A stretch of DNA of 64,000 nucleotides from Haloarcula ordinaria (lineage in GTDB: Archaea; Halobacteriota; Halobacteria; Halobacteriales; Haloarculaceae). The notes beneath the pieces were generated by a model that had not been told where the DNA came from, searched no databases, and saw only the letters and a list, made by a program, of their open reading frames with translations. The stretch's first letter is position 1. Each line of letters starts with the position of its first letter. Positions 27,137 through 35,344 of the stretch are shown here, one piece after another. The DNA is taken from NCBI RefSeq assembly GCF_029338275.1, contig NZ_CP119790.1, positions 248,001 to 312,000 of the forward strand. The letters run 5' to 3'. The translations under genes and the position numbers were made by a program.

Positions 27137-27404
27137 ACCGACTCTATCGTGATAGAATCCGATATTTCTGATGGTAGATTGAACGGTCGCTTTGCTCAAT
27201 CGGCACCCGACCTGCGGACCTGAGTCGACTGGAGTCATCTGAACGAACCAACGCGATCCTGTTGAGTGCACTCTCTGTGCCCGTCACGAGGATACTGACG
27301 GGCGCGGAGTGGGCCGGTCACGTCGTACTGAACCGAGTTCGAGAACCGCGAGAAGCGGTCTCCACTCCAGAGTGGTATCTGGGCAGTGTGCGCGGCGTTC
27401 GATA

Positions 27405-27575
27405 TCAGTCTACCTTCGATTCGAGTTCCTCGACCCGTTGTTTCAGATTCACGTTCCCCTCTTCCGTGTTTCCATGCGTAACACGATTACTGAACGCGAC
27501 CGCATCGGTAAACAGGGGCATCAAAAGACGGACGGACACGAGTAGGACAAAGAGCCTGTCCGCAGCCAAACTTGT
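27405..27575 (-). CDS. Possible small membrane protein with coiled-coil tail
   Basis: The end of the frame reads AADRLFVLLVSVRLLMPLFT, DAVAFSNRVTHGNTEEGN, then the heptad-like LKQRVEELESKVD. It would begin at a TTG near 27575 or at the ATG in MPLFTDAV. It is similar in plan to the protein at 26918-27136 (one hydrophobic helix next to a charged helix). The sequence further upstream does not look coding. Confidence 0.35.
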   Translation of the reverse strand, partial: TSLAADRLFVLLVSVRLLMPLFTDAVAFSNRVTHGNTEEGNVNLKQRVEELESKVD

Positions 27576-27738
27576 AGTATGAGACGAGCCACTTGATTTT
27601 GCACAGCCATTCACCAACGGCCAAAACGACAGGTTGAAACAGTGTCTGCCCGCTGAATGACCCCGCTGAATGTGCAAGCCATACTTCTCAGAAATCGACA
27701 GTTCCAACAGAACTAGCTCAGCCGAATTGCGGAGCGGG

Positions 27739-27843
27739 TCACGGGAGGTACGTCGCAAGGAAGTCAATGATACGGTCCAGACGTTCGTTGATTCTGTTTT
27801 CCTCGTCCTCTTCGGTATCGCTATCAGAGCGCGGCTGGTCCAT
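27739..27843 (-). CDS. Possible 34-residue acidic small protein
   Basis: ATG at 27843 gives MDQPRSDSDTEEDEENRINE followed by RLDRIIDFLATYLP and TGA. The acidic start and amphipathic helix look like a genuine haloarchaeal microprotein. The same frame remains open upstream (WDDEFRRSARYRPLWAVVAG) without a clear start, so it may be the tail of a decayed gene instead. Confidence 0.3.
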   Translation of the reverse strand: MDQPRSDSDTEEDEENRINERLDRIIDFLATYLP

Positions 27844-28175
27844 ACCGGCTACAACAGCCCACAGCGGCCTGTATCTTGCGCTCCGACGAAACTCGTCATC
27901 CCAACAGGGGCAGAAACACCTCCCAGATATCGAGTCTCATATCGAAGCGTTGCATCAATCGAGTGGCTCATCTCGAACGGAAGATTGACTGGTGGTATCT
28001 GTCTGGAGCAGTACGACAACGAGCGAAACACTGCAACTAATTTCGGCTGTTTCCGGTTCGACGCGGCTGAACCAGTTCGAAAACGACGGGGGTCGTCGTT
28101 TTAGCTCTCGAAAGATCCGCCCGGCGCACTTTTCATGCCCAACTACACATCGCCCAGACAGGCGGCGAAGAGTTA

Positions 28176-28367
28176 TTGGATACAGACCACTCCGCTTCAA
28201 TTGTGCTGACGGACCTCGTGAAATGGGTAGCAATTGCGGTCTTGCTCATCGGGATTGCTATCGCGGTAAACACCCTGTTTCCACTGATTCGCGGTCACAT
28301 TGCGATCGGTGTAGCCGCGGGTTTACTCCTGTCCGTTATTTATGGAATCCGACGCTTTCTGGAGTGA
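28176..28367 (+). CDS. Small membrane protein
   Basis: 63 residues from a TTG at 28176 (or GTG at 28202). Two TM helices: WVAIAVLLIGIAIAVNTLF and IAIGVAAGLLLSVIYGI. Function unknown. Confidence 0.5.
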   Translation: MDTDHSASIVLTDLVKWVAIAVLLIGIAIAVNTLFPLIRGHIAIGVAAGLLLSVIYGIRRFLE

Positions 28368-28562
28368 ATCGCTACTCTACTCCCGGTGCGCGGCAGTTCG
28401 TACATTCCGATATTCAGCACCTGATGCAGTCATATATCGAGTAGGTTTCTGTGGCCGTCCTGAATGTCGGGATAGATCGTGATGCCCGCGTTCAACGGCC
28501 CAGTCGATTTGTTCGAAGTATCCCAACGGGCCTCTATCGCCAGTCCAAAGAAGACGTGCACA

Positions 28563-29492
28563 TTACCAGCCTTGCAAACCTGCCTCGAACACGAACACCA
28601 CAGTCCTGTTTGCCAGGAAGAGGGCTGCATACGCGAGGGCCGGGGTGAGGAGGGAGCCGGTCCGGTCATACGTGTAGGCAGCGATACCGAGTACAGCGAG
28701 CTGCGTACCCGTAAACAACCCACCAGCGACCGTTTCAACCGCCGCAATACCAGCAAAGATGATGAGCGCACTTACCACTACGACAGGAGCGAAGCCAAGG
28801 TAGCGAAGCCAATAAGCGTCGCTCCGGTCGTTCGCATAGACTGCTATGCCGAGTGAGACTGTGAACGCGCTCGCTCCAATGAGCTTCCCCAGGTCCGGGA
28901 CGGTCGCTATACCGCCACTGTTGCTCACCATCACGAACCCCGCAACGAGGGTTGTCAGTACGATTGCAGTGTCGGCACTGATGACCTGATTAAAGCTCGC
29001 TTGGATGAAGACGTGGCAGATCACGACCACCGTCGGGACTCCAAGTATCAACCCCAGGCCGGCGATGAAGAAGACTGGCAGTGCAGGCCCATCCGCAGCG
29101 ACTGATATCTTGATCAGTGAGTTGTACGGAACGCCAGTCACGACACCGACGAGTTTGGTGAGAGCGACACCACTGATCGGTGTGAGAATAGCGAGCCCAA
29201 CCAGCGGCGTTGCCGTTCGAGACGGAAGCCGTAGACCGACATCTATCTCCCGAAACCTACTGTACACAGCAGCGAAACCGATCAGTCCGAACAGGAGGGT
29301 ACCGCCACTGACCAGTCCGCCGAGAACCACCCCGTCTATACCCGGCGGCCGTCCGAACACAACTGTCAGTACTTCACGGACGAGTTCTCGCCAGAGATAC
29401 ACCCCTACGAGCAGTGCTGTGATAATCCCGAACTCCAGCAGGATGGGACGATTCGCGGTGATTTTGGGGGAGGCGTCGTTCTGGAGGGACAT
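28563..29492 (-). CDS. CPBP-family-like membrane protein without the catalytic motif
   Basis: 309 residues with 8-9 TM segments. Overall pattern follows haloarchaeal CPBP proteins, ending in LLTPALAYAALFLANRTVVF. At the place where active CPBP proteases carry EExxxR, this protein has GVPTVVVICHVFIQASFNQV, with no Glu pair or Arg. It is therefore probably not a protease. A TATA-like sequence (ATATTTAA on the minus-strand side, 29512-29520) is 20-28 bases upstream of the ATG. Confidence 0.7.
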   Translation of the reverse strand: MSLQNDASPKITANRPILLEFGIITALLVGVYLWRELVREVLTVVFGRPPGIDGVVLGGLVSGGTLLFGLIGFAAVYSRFREIDVGLRLPSRTATPLVGLAILTPISGVALTKLVGVVTGVPYNSLIKISVAADGPALPVFFIAGLGLILGVPTVVVICHVFIQASFNQVISADTAIVLTTLVAGFVMVSNSGGIATVPDLGKLIGASAFTVSLGIAVYANDRSDAYWLRYLGFAPVVVVSALIIFAGIAAVETVAGGLFTGTQLAVLGIAAYTYDRTGSLLTPALAYAALFLANRTVVFVFEAGLQGW

Positions 29493-29564
29493 ACATTACC
29501 ATTAGATGGCACATATTTAACCACTCATCTGATTACATTCGGACACCAGGGACTGCTGGTCGGA

Positions 29565-29927
29565 TCAGTACAGATTCAGGAGGATGAGTGCTATGTGGGC
29601 CCCGGTCAAAACCACGACGAGCAAAAGCGTCCCGTAGTGGTAGTACGGGCGGTTCGATTCCAATTCCTCGCCGAAGTTGCTAATTTGTGGTCGCATCCGC
29701 ACGACCACAAACGCGATCGCGGCAGTGACTGGGAGGACGAAGGGAGCGACCGGCTTTGGGAGCGTTTCGAGACCGTAGTACACCCCGCCGGGCGGGGTAT
29801 AGTGTATCACCAGATTACGGGGCAACAAGTCGTAGGTGTATCCGCTGAGGACGAAGATACACCCGATGAGAGCGAGGCTAACCACGTCACTTACCCGAGT
29901 CTTCGTCATGCGACTTTCGGTAGTCAT
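29565..29927 (-). CDS. Small DUF1648-like membrane protein
   Basis: 120 residues with three TM helices. LPRNLVIHYTPPGGVYYGLE is the short extracellular segment typical of DUF1648 (LPxxxxxHW-like). It overlaps the upstream CPBP gene by ATGA and is thus the second gene of that operon. Function unknown. Confidence 0.65.
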   Translation of the reverse strand: MTTESRMTKTRVSDVVSLALIGCIFVLSGYTYDLLPRNLVIHYTPPGGVYYGLETLPKPVAPFVLPVTAAIAFVVVRMRPQISNFGEELESNRPYYHYGTLLLVVVLTGAHIALILLNLY

Positions 29928-30805
29928 ACCGAGACCTCCGTGGTTCTCTCCGCTGTGTCCTGGGCGATGGTCGAGACCGCGGGTCCCGCCGAGAGTGTTT
30001 CAGGGCCGTACCGGAATAACAAGGCCAGTGCGACGATCCAGACCGCCGCACCAAGAAGCACATACGGCGAGACACTCGACGTTGGTAGTTCTCCACCAAG
30101 CGTGGCTCCGATGCTCGGAGCGGCGTTGACGCCGCCATGCGTAAGCATTGCCAGGAGGATGCTGCCGCCCGTATTGTTGTACAGCCAAGTGAGAATGATC
30201 GAGATTCCCACGACGAGAAGCGCGTAGACTGCGAACGACCCGGTGTACCCTGGAATCTCGAAGACGAACGCAGGTAGATGCCACGCTGCCCAGACGATGC
30301 CGATAACGATACTCGCAGTCAAAGCGTCGAAGCGGGACTGCAAGGCGGGGAGTGCAAACCCACGCCAGCCGAATTCCTCCTGCCCACCGCCCAGTACCGT
30401 GGTGAGAAGTATCAGCACGGGATACATCGTTACCGCTTGTGCGAGACGGGCTAGCCGAAGCTGGCCGGTAACAACAACTAGTCCAGCCCCGAGTGAGAGT
30501 GCAAGCCCGACTGGCAGTCCCAAAGCGACCAGATACCACTTGCTCCCAATCTGCCATTCCAGTCCTGCAACCAGCCAGTCTCGAACTGACGCACCGCGAA
30601 GCCAAAGCACCAACGCTGCAGCAAGCGCGGGTCCGAACGCACCCGGCATCATCACGACACTCGTTGGAGATGGAACGATCAGGAATAACGGAATCCACGC
30701 GCTCCACGTAAGAGCGAGTGCGAGCGTGAAGAACCCGATCACCGGGTGTGATTGGATAACCGATGCGACGCGCCAACGGTCGGTTGCTGCGGGTCTTTCT
30801 GTCAT
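29924..30805 (-). CDS. CPBP intramembrane metalloprotease
   Basis: 293 residues from ATG 30805, chosen over a TTG at 30817 because a TATA box (minus strand CTATTTATGA, 30828-30837) is centred about 27 bases upstream. Catalytic motifs intact: GGGQEEFGWRGFALPALQ (EExxxR), VIGIVWAAWHLPAFVFE (His), and LLAMLTHGGVNA (third motif). Eight TM segments. CPBP (Abi) proteases process peptides or lipid-modified proteins and often serve immunity to peptide toxins; substrate unknown. Divergent from a winged-helix regulator with a palindrome between them. Confidence 0.87.
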   Translation of the reverse strand: MTERPAATDRWRVASVIQSHPVIGFFTLALALTWSAWIPLFLIVPSPTSVVMMPGAFGPALAAALVLWLRGASVRDWLVAGLEWQIGSKWYLVALGLPVGLALSLGAGLVVVTGQLRLARLAQAVTMYPVLILLTTVLGGGQEEFGWRGFALPALQSRFDALTASIVIGIVWAAWHLPAFVFEIPGYTGSFAVYALLVVGISIILTWLYNNTGGSILLAMLTHGGVNAAPSIGATLGGELPTSSVSPYVLLGAAVWIVALALLFRYGPETLSAGPAVSTIAQDTAERTTEVSV

Positions 30806-30850
30806 CACGTGTGGCAATACGAACGGGTCATAAATAGCGAGTTCAGCAGG

Positions 30851-30867
30851 GCTTCAGCTGCTGAAGC
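30851..30867. promoter_or_regulatory. Operator-like inverted repeat between CPBP and winged-helix genes
   Basis: Perfect 7-base arms GCTTCAG / CTGAAGC around CTG. It lies between two divergent TATA boxes (30828-30837 for the CPBP gene, 30877-30887 for the regulator), the ideal position for joint control by the regulator encoded at 30908. Confidence 0.55.
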
Positions 30868-30907
30868 GGCGGCAGTCATATACTATACCTGTCCGAAATA
30901 CTGAACA

Positions 30908-31255
30908 ATGAGTGAGGATGATCCCGGTTTAGAAACCGTTGCGGGTCTGTTAGAGGACAAAACGGTTCGGGAGATCCTCATCCGAACGAGCGATGAACCC
31001 ATGTCAGCACGCCGTCTGAAAGACAGCTGCGACGCATCGGGCCCGACGATCTACCGACGTCTCGAACGGCTTCGCGAGGCAGATCTCGTCGTCGAGCAGA
31101 CGCGTCCGGACCCGGAAGGCGGGCATCATCGACAGGTGTACGCACCGAATCTCGACCGCATCATTGTCGACCTGAATTCTGGAACCCTGTCAGTACGCAT
31201 CGAGCGGCGTGAGACGATGCCCGACCGCCTCACTCGACTCGTGGAGGGGATGTGA
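30908..31255 (+). CDS. ArsR-type winged-helix regulator
   Basis: 115 residues. LEDKTVREILIRTSDEPMSA, RRLKDSCDASGPTIYRRLER, then LREADLVVEQTRPDPEGGHH and RQVYAPNLDRIIVDLNSGTL: a MarR/ArsR-like winged helix with a beta-rich C-terminus. Followed three bases later by a DUF7521-like membrane gene. Paralogous in plan to 33159-33527, including the TxYRxLExL recognition helix. Confidence 0.85.
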   Translation: MSEDDPGLETVAGLLEDKTVREILIRTSDEPMSARRLKDSCDASGPTIYRRLERLREADLVVEQTRPDPEGGHHRQVYAPNLDRIIVDLNSGTLSVRIERRETMPDRLTRLVEGM

Positions 31256-31258
31256 ACA

Positions 31259-31585
31259 ATGCGAAAACCGATTGTCGAGATCATCCTACAGACGACGGGG
31301 CAACCGGCGGGTGACGTTCGACTCGCGCTCCAAGCCTACGAACTCGTCGGCGCAGCACTCGGTGTATTCATCGCGTATCTGGCCTACCGTGGGTACCGCC
31401 GGAACGACAGTCGCCCGATGTTGTTCGTCTCGCTCGGATTCGTTCTCGCACTCGGGATGCCGCTCGTGATTACGCTAGTCTACTTCGCCTTGCCAATTAC
31501 CGGCTGGCAGGTACCCCTCCAGGTCATTATTCAAACAGTTGAAATCGTTGGCCTCCTCTGTATCATCTACGGCCTCCGATTGTAG
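31259..31585 (+). CDS. DUF7521-like membrane protein
   Basis: 108 residues with three TM helices (YELVGAALGVFIAYLAYRGY, MLFVSLGFVLALGMPLVITL, IIQTVEIVGLLCIIYGL). The short motif YRGYRRNDSRPMLFVSLGF is typical of the family, which commonly follows winged-helix regulators in haloarchaea. Co-transcribed with the regulator. Function unknown; a membrane sensor or anti-regulator is a reasonable guess. Confidence 0.75.
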   Translation: MRKPIVEIILQTTGQPAGDVRLALQAYELVGAALGVFIAYLAYRGYRRNDSRPMLFVSLGFVLALGMPLVITLVYFALPITGWQVPLQVIIQTVEIVGLLCIIYGLRL

Positions 31586-31599
31586 TTCTGTATGATGGC

Positions 31600-32052
31600 T
31601 CAATCACTCACAAACGGATGTCGCTGGAAGAGGTCCCTCCCTGCGAGCCACCCACCGACCTTTGCGCCGAGGAAGCCCACGAGCGCACCGAGACCGAAGA
31701 GCACCACCGCGACCGTCCCGACGACGAGGAAGAGTGCGGCAGTACGGAACCAAAGGGGCCCGGAAAACACGGTGGCAGCCTCAAACACACCGACGAGAAA
31801 CCACAACCCAGGGACGGCTCCGACAATTCCTGCACGGAGACCAGCAGCTGCACCGTCAGCGTCAGTTACCCGTGTTTTCGCGAGAAACCCCGCGATGAGT
31901 CCACCAACAAACACCATATTGAGGGACAGTTCATTTCCCATTCCGGACAGCCAGTAGAGACCGACTGTGAGGGGGATTGAGACGATTCCACCGAGGAGAG
32001 CACATCTCCACGTCGGAGAGACGCCTCGTCGAAGGGGACCACTCCGGGACAT
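31600..32052 (-). CDS. DUF5518-like membrane protein
   Basis: 150 residues from MSRSGPLRRGVSPTWRCALL. Four TM segments with the family pattern GGLIAGFLAKTRVTDADGAA (a Gly-rich helix followed by an acidic/Ala turn), AGIVGAVPGLWFLVGVF and LVGFLGAKVGGWLA. Convergent with the DUF7521 gene (15 bases) and divergent from a second DUF5518-like gene. Confidence 0.72.
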   Translation of the reverse strand: MSRSGPLRRGVSPTWRCALLGGIVSIPLTVGLYWLSGMGNELSLNMVFVGGLIAGFLAKTRVTDADGAAAGLRAGIVGAVPGLWFLVGVFEAATVFSGPLWFRTAALFLVVGTVAVVLFGLGALVGFLGAKVGGWLAGRDLFQRHPFVSD

Positions 32053-32153
32053 GGTTCGAAAACGAATCTGCAGCATCAAAGAACTTTCAACGGTATTTCC
32101 GGTCGAGAAACACAGACACTCCAACCACAACCACGGAACTCGCTAGGTCACGT

Positions 32154-32843
32154 ATGGGAGACCAGACGGCATCCAATCAAACCGCCGCGAGCACCGCGAT
32201 AGCGTTCGGTCGACCGGTTGATTGGGCAATCGGCGCGATCTTAGGGATCGCTGGTACCCTCCTCGCGCTCGGTGGAACATCACTCTACTACAGTGTCAAC
32301 CGTGCCGACGTCACCGACTACGTGCATAGCTCGGAGTTCCAGTCGGACGTATTGACAGACGGAGAAGCTATCGACGCTCTCGTTGCACTCGGATAGTGGG
32401 GTGGTATTGGCCTTCTCTTTGCCGGCGCACTGCTTGTGTTGCTCGGAATCGCCCTCGTGATCGGTCACCGTCAGGCTCGAAATGAACGTCACAGCACTCC
32501 ACACTGGATTCTGGGGGTAGCCGGCGCTCTAATTAGCTCGCTCCTCAGTTTCATACCGCTATCGCCTATTCTAGGTGGGGCAGCCGCCGGCTATCTCAAT
32601 CCGAATCCGGAGTCGAGCGGTCTCGGTATCGGAACAACCGCTGGGGTATTCGGAAGCTTGCCGCTGTTGGTGGTCATAATTTTCGCAAGCGTTGGACTGA
32701 TACTGAGCGTTCCCAGCGAGACCGCGGCTGCAGCCGTTACAGCCGTCGGTATTGTCCTGTTCCTGATATTACCCTATTTCGTCGGGTTGAGCGCCATCGG
32801 CGGCTATCTCGGCGGCTGGATCCGACGACTCAGGTTCGATTGA
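32154..32843 (+). pseudogene. DUF5518-like membrane protein interrupted by one in-frame TAG
   Basis: One frame encodes about 229 residues from MGDQTASNQTAASTAIAFG to GYLGGWIRRLRFD. It is broken only by TAG at 32394-32396 (codon 81, between DALVALG and WGGIGLLFAGALLVLL). Both sides are well-formed: before it, two segments with SLYYSVNRADVTDYVHSSEF; after it, TM helices and the DUF5518 pattern ILGGAAAGYLNP. Internal re-initiation at the ATG at 32436 could give a 135-residue product. Confidence 0.75.
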
Positions 32844-32865
32844 CCAACTCGGGTGATATGCGGAA

Positions 32866-33162
32866 TCAGATCCCTCCCGAGGACCGTCGGGTAGCATACA
32901 GCGAGTAGCCGATGATGGCGAAGCCCACAGTTGCCATCGTATTTTCGACGATTAAGGCGTTGTGGGTACTGATAAGGAGGAGTTGGTCAGCGATACCAGC
33001 CAGCAGCGAGCCTAAGGTAACTGTTCCAAACCCGACTGCGAGGTATGAGAGCCCCTCCCAGCCGGTTTTCCGGGCGGCGCTTGCCGCGATGTACGTGATA
33101 AAGCCGCCAATCAGTAGCGTCGCTGTCTTGAGTACAATGACGATGGGTGGGATGTCGTTCAT
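32866..33162 (-). CDS. DUF7521-like membrane protein
   Basis: 98 residues with three TM helices (VLKTATLLIGGFITYIAASA, LAVGFGTVTLGSLLAGIADQ, NTMATVGFAIIGYSLYA). Overlaps the upstream regulator by ATGA. A paralogue in plan of 31259-31585. Confidence 0.75.
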   Translation of the reverse strand: MNDIPPIVIVLKTATLLIGGFITYIAASAARKTGWEGLSYLAVGFGTVTLGSLLAGIADQLLLISTHNALIVENTMATVGFAIIGYSLYATRRSSGGI

Positions 33163-33527
33163 AGTTCATCACTGATACGTGACCAGAACTGTGCGAGCCG
33201 CTGGTCCACGCTGGTAGATCCGTCGACGAACTCGTAATCGAATCCTGTGTCGTCATCAATCAGGACGAACACGCCGGGAACCTCGCATTCATATGTTTTC
33301 ACGTGGTGACCATCGGGCCGTACCTGGGTTCCTACCGTGACGAGGCCTGCATCTGCCAGGGCTTCGAGTTTTCGATACGCGGTCGTCTGTGGGAGGTCAC
33401 ATTGCTCAGAGATCTCTTGTGAGCTGTGTTTGGCTTCGAGTTCCTCAAGTATTTCACGACACTTGGGATCCGCAAGCGTCTCTAGGACTGCTTGTAACTC
33501 TGTTTCGGCGGCCTGCTTGCCGGTCAT
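33159..33527 (-). CDS. ArsR-type winged-helix regulator
   Basis: 122 residues. TLADPKCREILEELEAKHSS, QEISEQCDLPQTTAYRKLEA, LADAGLVTVGTQVRPDGHHV and the beta tail CEVPGVFVLIDDDTGFDYEF. The recognition helix and the Pro-x-Gly-x-His wing are close in pattern to the regulator at 30908. Co-translated with the DUF7521 gene downstream. Confidence 0.85.
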   Translation of the reverse strand: MTGKQAAETELQAVLETLADPKCREILEELEAKHSSQEISEQCDLPQTTAYRKLEALADAGLVTVGTQVRPDGHHVKTYECEVPGVFVLIDDDTGFDYEFVDGSTSVDQRLAQFWSRISDEL

Positions 33528-33646
33528 AATTCTCTGGGACGTTCAGGGTAACGACCAGGGCCGACTGCAGGGACTGGAGGGAGGGAAGTCGGCGGGTCTT
33601 GTCATCGATTGGACTGGGCGGATCGCTGCTTGAACAGTAACACCGC

Positions 33647-33656
33647 CAATATAAAA
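33647..33656 (+). promoter_or_regulatory. TATA box of the halocyanin gene
   Basis: CAATATAAAAG lies about 80 bases upstream of the ATG at 33732. The spacing predicts a leader of about 50 bases rather than a leaderless message. Confidence 0.4.
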
Positions 33657-33731
33657 GAGTGGGCGCTGGATTTCAGATTCTGGAATGCAGCGCCGCGCTC
33701 TTGTGTCAATCTGACAAAAGAACTAATTGCA

Positions 33732-34667
33732 ATGCCACGGTCCCCTGATCGACGACGCTTCCTCCAGAGTACCGCCCTCGCAGGTCTCGCGGCCACAGCG
33801 GGGTGTCTATCGGTCGCCAGTAGCAGTGAATCCAGCCCAGGAGACGAAGCGGCGACAGCCAATCCTACTGACAGCCCCGTTGCCGCCGACGGCAACGTAT
33901 CCTCGGACAGCACGTGCCAGGTGACGGACACGCCTTCCCAGTTGACTCCGCCGGAATCACTGGACGACTGGCTCGCAGACGCCAACGGCTACGACGGCGA
34001 GCCGACACGGAAGGCTGGTTCCCAGGTGGACATCCGTGTTGGTGAGTCGGTCGACGGCGAGATGGCTTTCGCACCGGCAGTCATCGAGGTCGCACCGATG
34101 ACTCGCGTCACTTGGGATTGGACCGGTCACGGCGGCCAGCATAATGTCGTCGCACTCGACAGCACGTTCGACAGCGGCCAGCCGAACGCACAAGCGGGAA
34201 CCTCGTACGAGTACATCTTCGACGAAACCGGCGAATACCCGTTCGTATCCGAACCGGATCTGGAAAGCGGGATGAAAGGCGCAGTCCTCGTTCGCGAACC
34301 ACCGTCTACCGGTAACCAAACGGTCGACATGTGGATGCGGGACGTCGAAAACTTTGACGGGACAGTGACTGACCGGACCGGTTCCAGCGTCGTGACGATT
34401 ACGGTCGGCGTCGAGGGTAACGGTGGTTCCTTCGGGTTCGCTCCGCCCGTGCTGAGAGTCACGACCGGGACCACCGTCAACTTCGAATGGACCGGCGATG
34501 GCGGTGCCCACAACGTCGTGTTCGAGAACGCTGGTATCCATTCGGGTGAGGTCACCCACGAACCCGGCATCCACTTCCAGCATACCTTCGAGGAACGTGG
34601 AACGTATCGCTACACCTGCCAACCCCACAGCGCACTCGGCCAGAAAGGCGCAATCATCGTTGACTAA
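33732..34667 (+). CDS. Two-domain halocyanin-type cupredoxin lipoprotein
   Basis: 311 residues. Tat signal (RRRFLQSTALAGLAATAGC) with lipobox Cys25, a Ser/Asp-rich linker, then two plastocyanin-like domains at about 95-200 and 215-311. Domain 2 has the copper ligands GGAHNVVF (His) and CQPHSALGQKG (Cys, His), with Gln where halocyanins have Met. Domain 1 has GHGGQHNVVA (His) but SEPDLESGMKG in the ligand loop: Cys and His are lost, Met is kept. So it should carry one copper on the outer membrane face, probably for electron transfer. ATG chosen because it begins the Tat signal. Confidence 0.88.
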   Translation: MPRSPDRRRFLQSTALAGLAATAGCLSVASSSESSPGDEAATANPTDSPVAADGNVSSDSTCQVTDTPSQLTPPESLDDWLADANGYDGEPTRKAGSQVDIRVGESVDGEMAFAPAVIEVAPMTRVTWDWTGHGGQHNVVALDSTFDSGQPNAQAGTSYEYIFDETGEYPFVSEPDLESGMKGAVLVREPPSTGNQTVDMWMRDVENFDGTVTDRTGSSVVTITVGVEGNGGSFGFAPPVLRVTTGTTVNFEWTGDGGAHNVVFENAGIHSGEVTHEPGIHFQHTFEERGTYRYTCQPHSALGQKGAIIVD

Positions 34668-34831
34668 ACGGTTCTGCGCCGGGTTGCTCCCCTGGACATC
34701 AACGCTTTCTAGGTCGTCCAATTGTGTCGCGCCCTACTTCCACGTGAACTTCGCAGCACGTCTCGAAAGGAGGGCCGAAAGGCGGGCCGAGTACCAACAG
34801 GGGGTGGGAGAGGAAGGGAGCTGCCGGTGGA

Positions 34832-35221
34832 TTACCCGTCAGGGGGAAAGACGGGCATATCGATTGTGTTCCCCTGAGATAATAACGCGGGGTGCCGTGT
34901 TTCTCTCGTCGCTGATTGAATTGCGAACTCCTCACCGCGACAGTCAACTTGTAGTACAACATCGCCTGAAAAGCCGCGCGCGACGACTACTTCTACGAGG
35001 GTCGTCCCCTGACACATCGACGGCCAGCAGGCCGATGTCCCATCTTGGGGAGACTGCGTTTCCGTTTCAGTCGCGGTGGTCATCGGAGTCTCGGGTTCTC
35101 TCATTTCCGGCGTTGTGAGACTCTCTTCAGTCTTGGCACCGAATTCACTCCCGATACAGCCAGCGAACGATATGGGAAGCACCGAGGCCGAGAGGAATTG
35201 ACACCGGTTCATACGTTTCAT
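34832..35221 (-). CDS. Small lipoprotein, possibly 3'-shortened
   Basis: 129 residues from MKRMNRCQFLSASVLPISFA, with a lipobox FAGC. A Thr/Glu-rich linker follows and then a short beta domain (TLVEVVVARGFSGDVVLQVD) that ends abruptly at MPVFPPDG. The domain looks incomplete, so the gene may be cut by a frameshift. A start three codons later (35212) is also possible. Confidence 0.55.
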   Translation of the reverse strand: MKRMNRCQFLSASVLPISFAGCIGSEFGAKTEESLTTPEMREPETPMTTATETETQSPQDGTSACWPSMCQGTTLVEVVVARGFSGDVVLQVDCRGEEFAIQSATRETRHPALLSQGNTIDMPVFPPDG

Positions 35222-35344
35222 CGATAGTGTCTGAGTGAATTTACTGTGCTGTCCGGGGTTTCTCCCACTGAAACGCGGACGATGTACTACAATCGGGACG
35301 ATGGGCGGCTCTGGAGGGGCCGTCCACAGAGGCGTACCGAACAC

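Noticed and set aside
27262..27582. Plus-strand frame of about 106 codons with a plausible first 50 residues.
   Set aside because: No start context, no motif, and the second half is the complement of the small minus-strand ORF at 27405.
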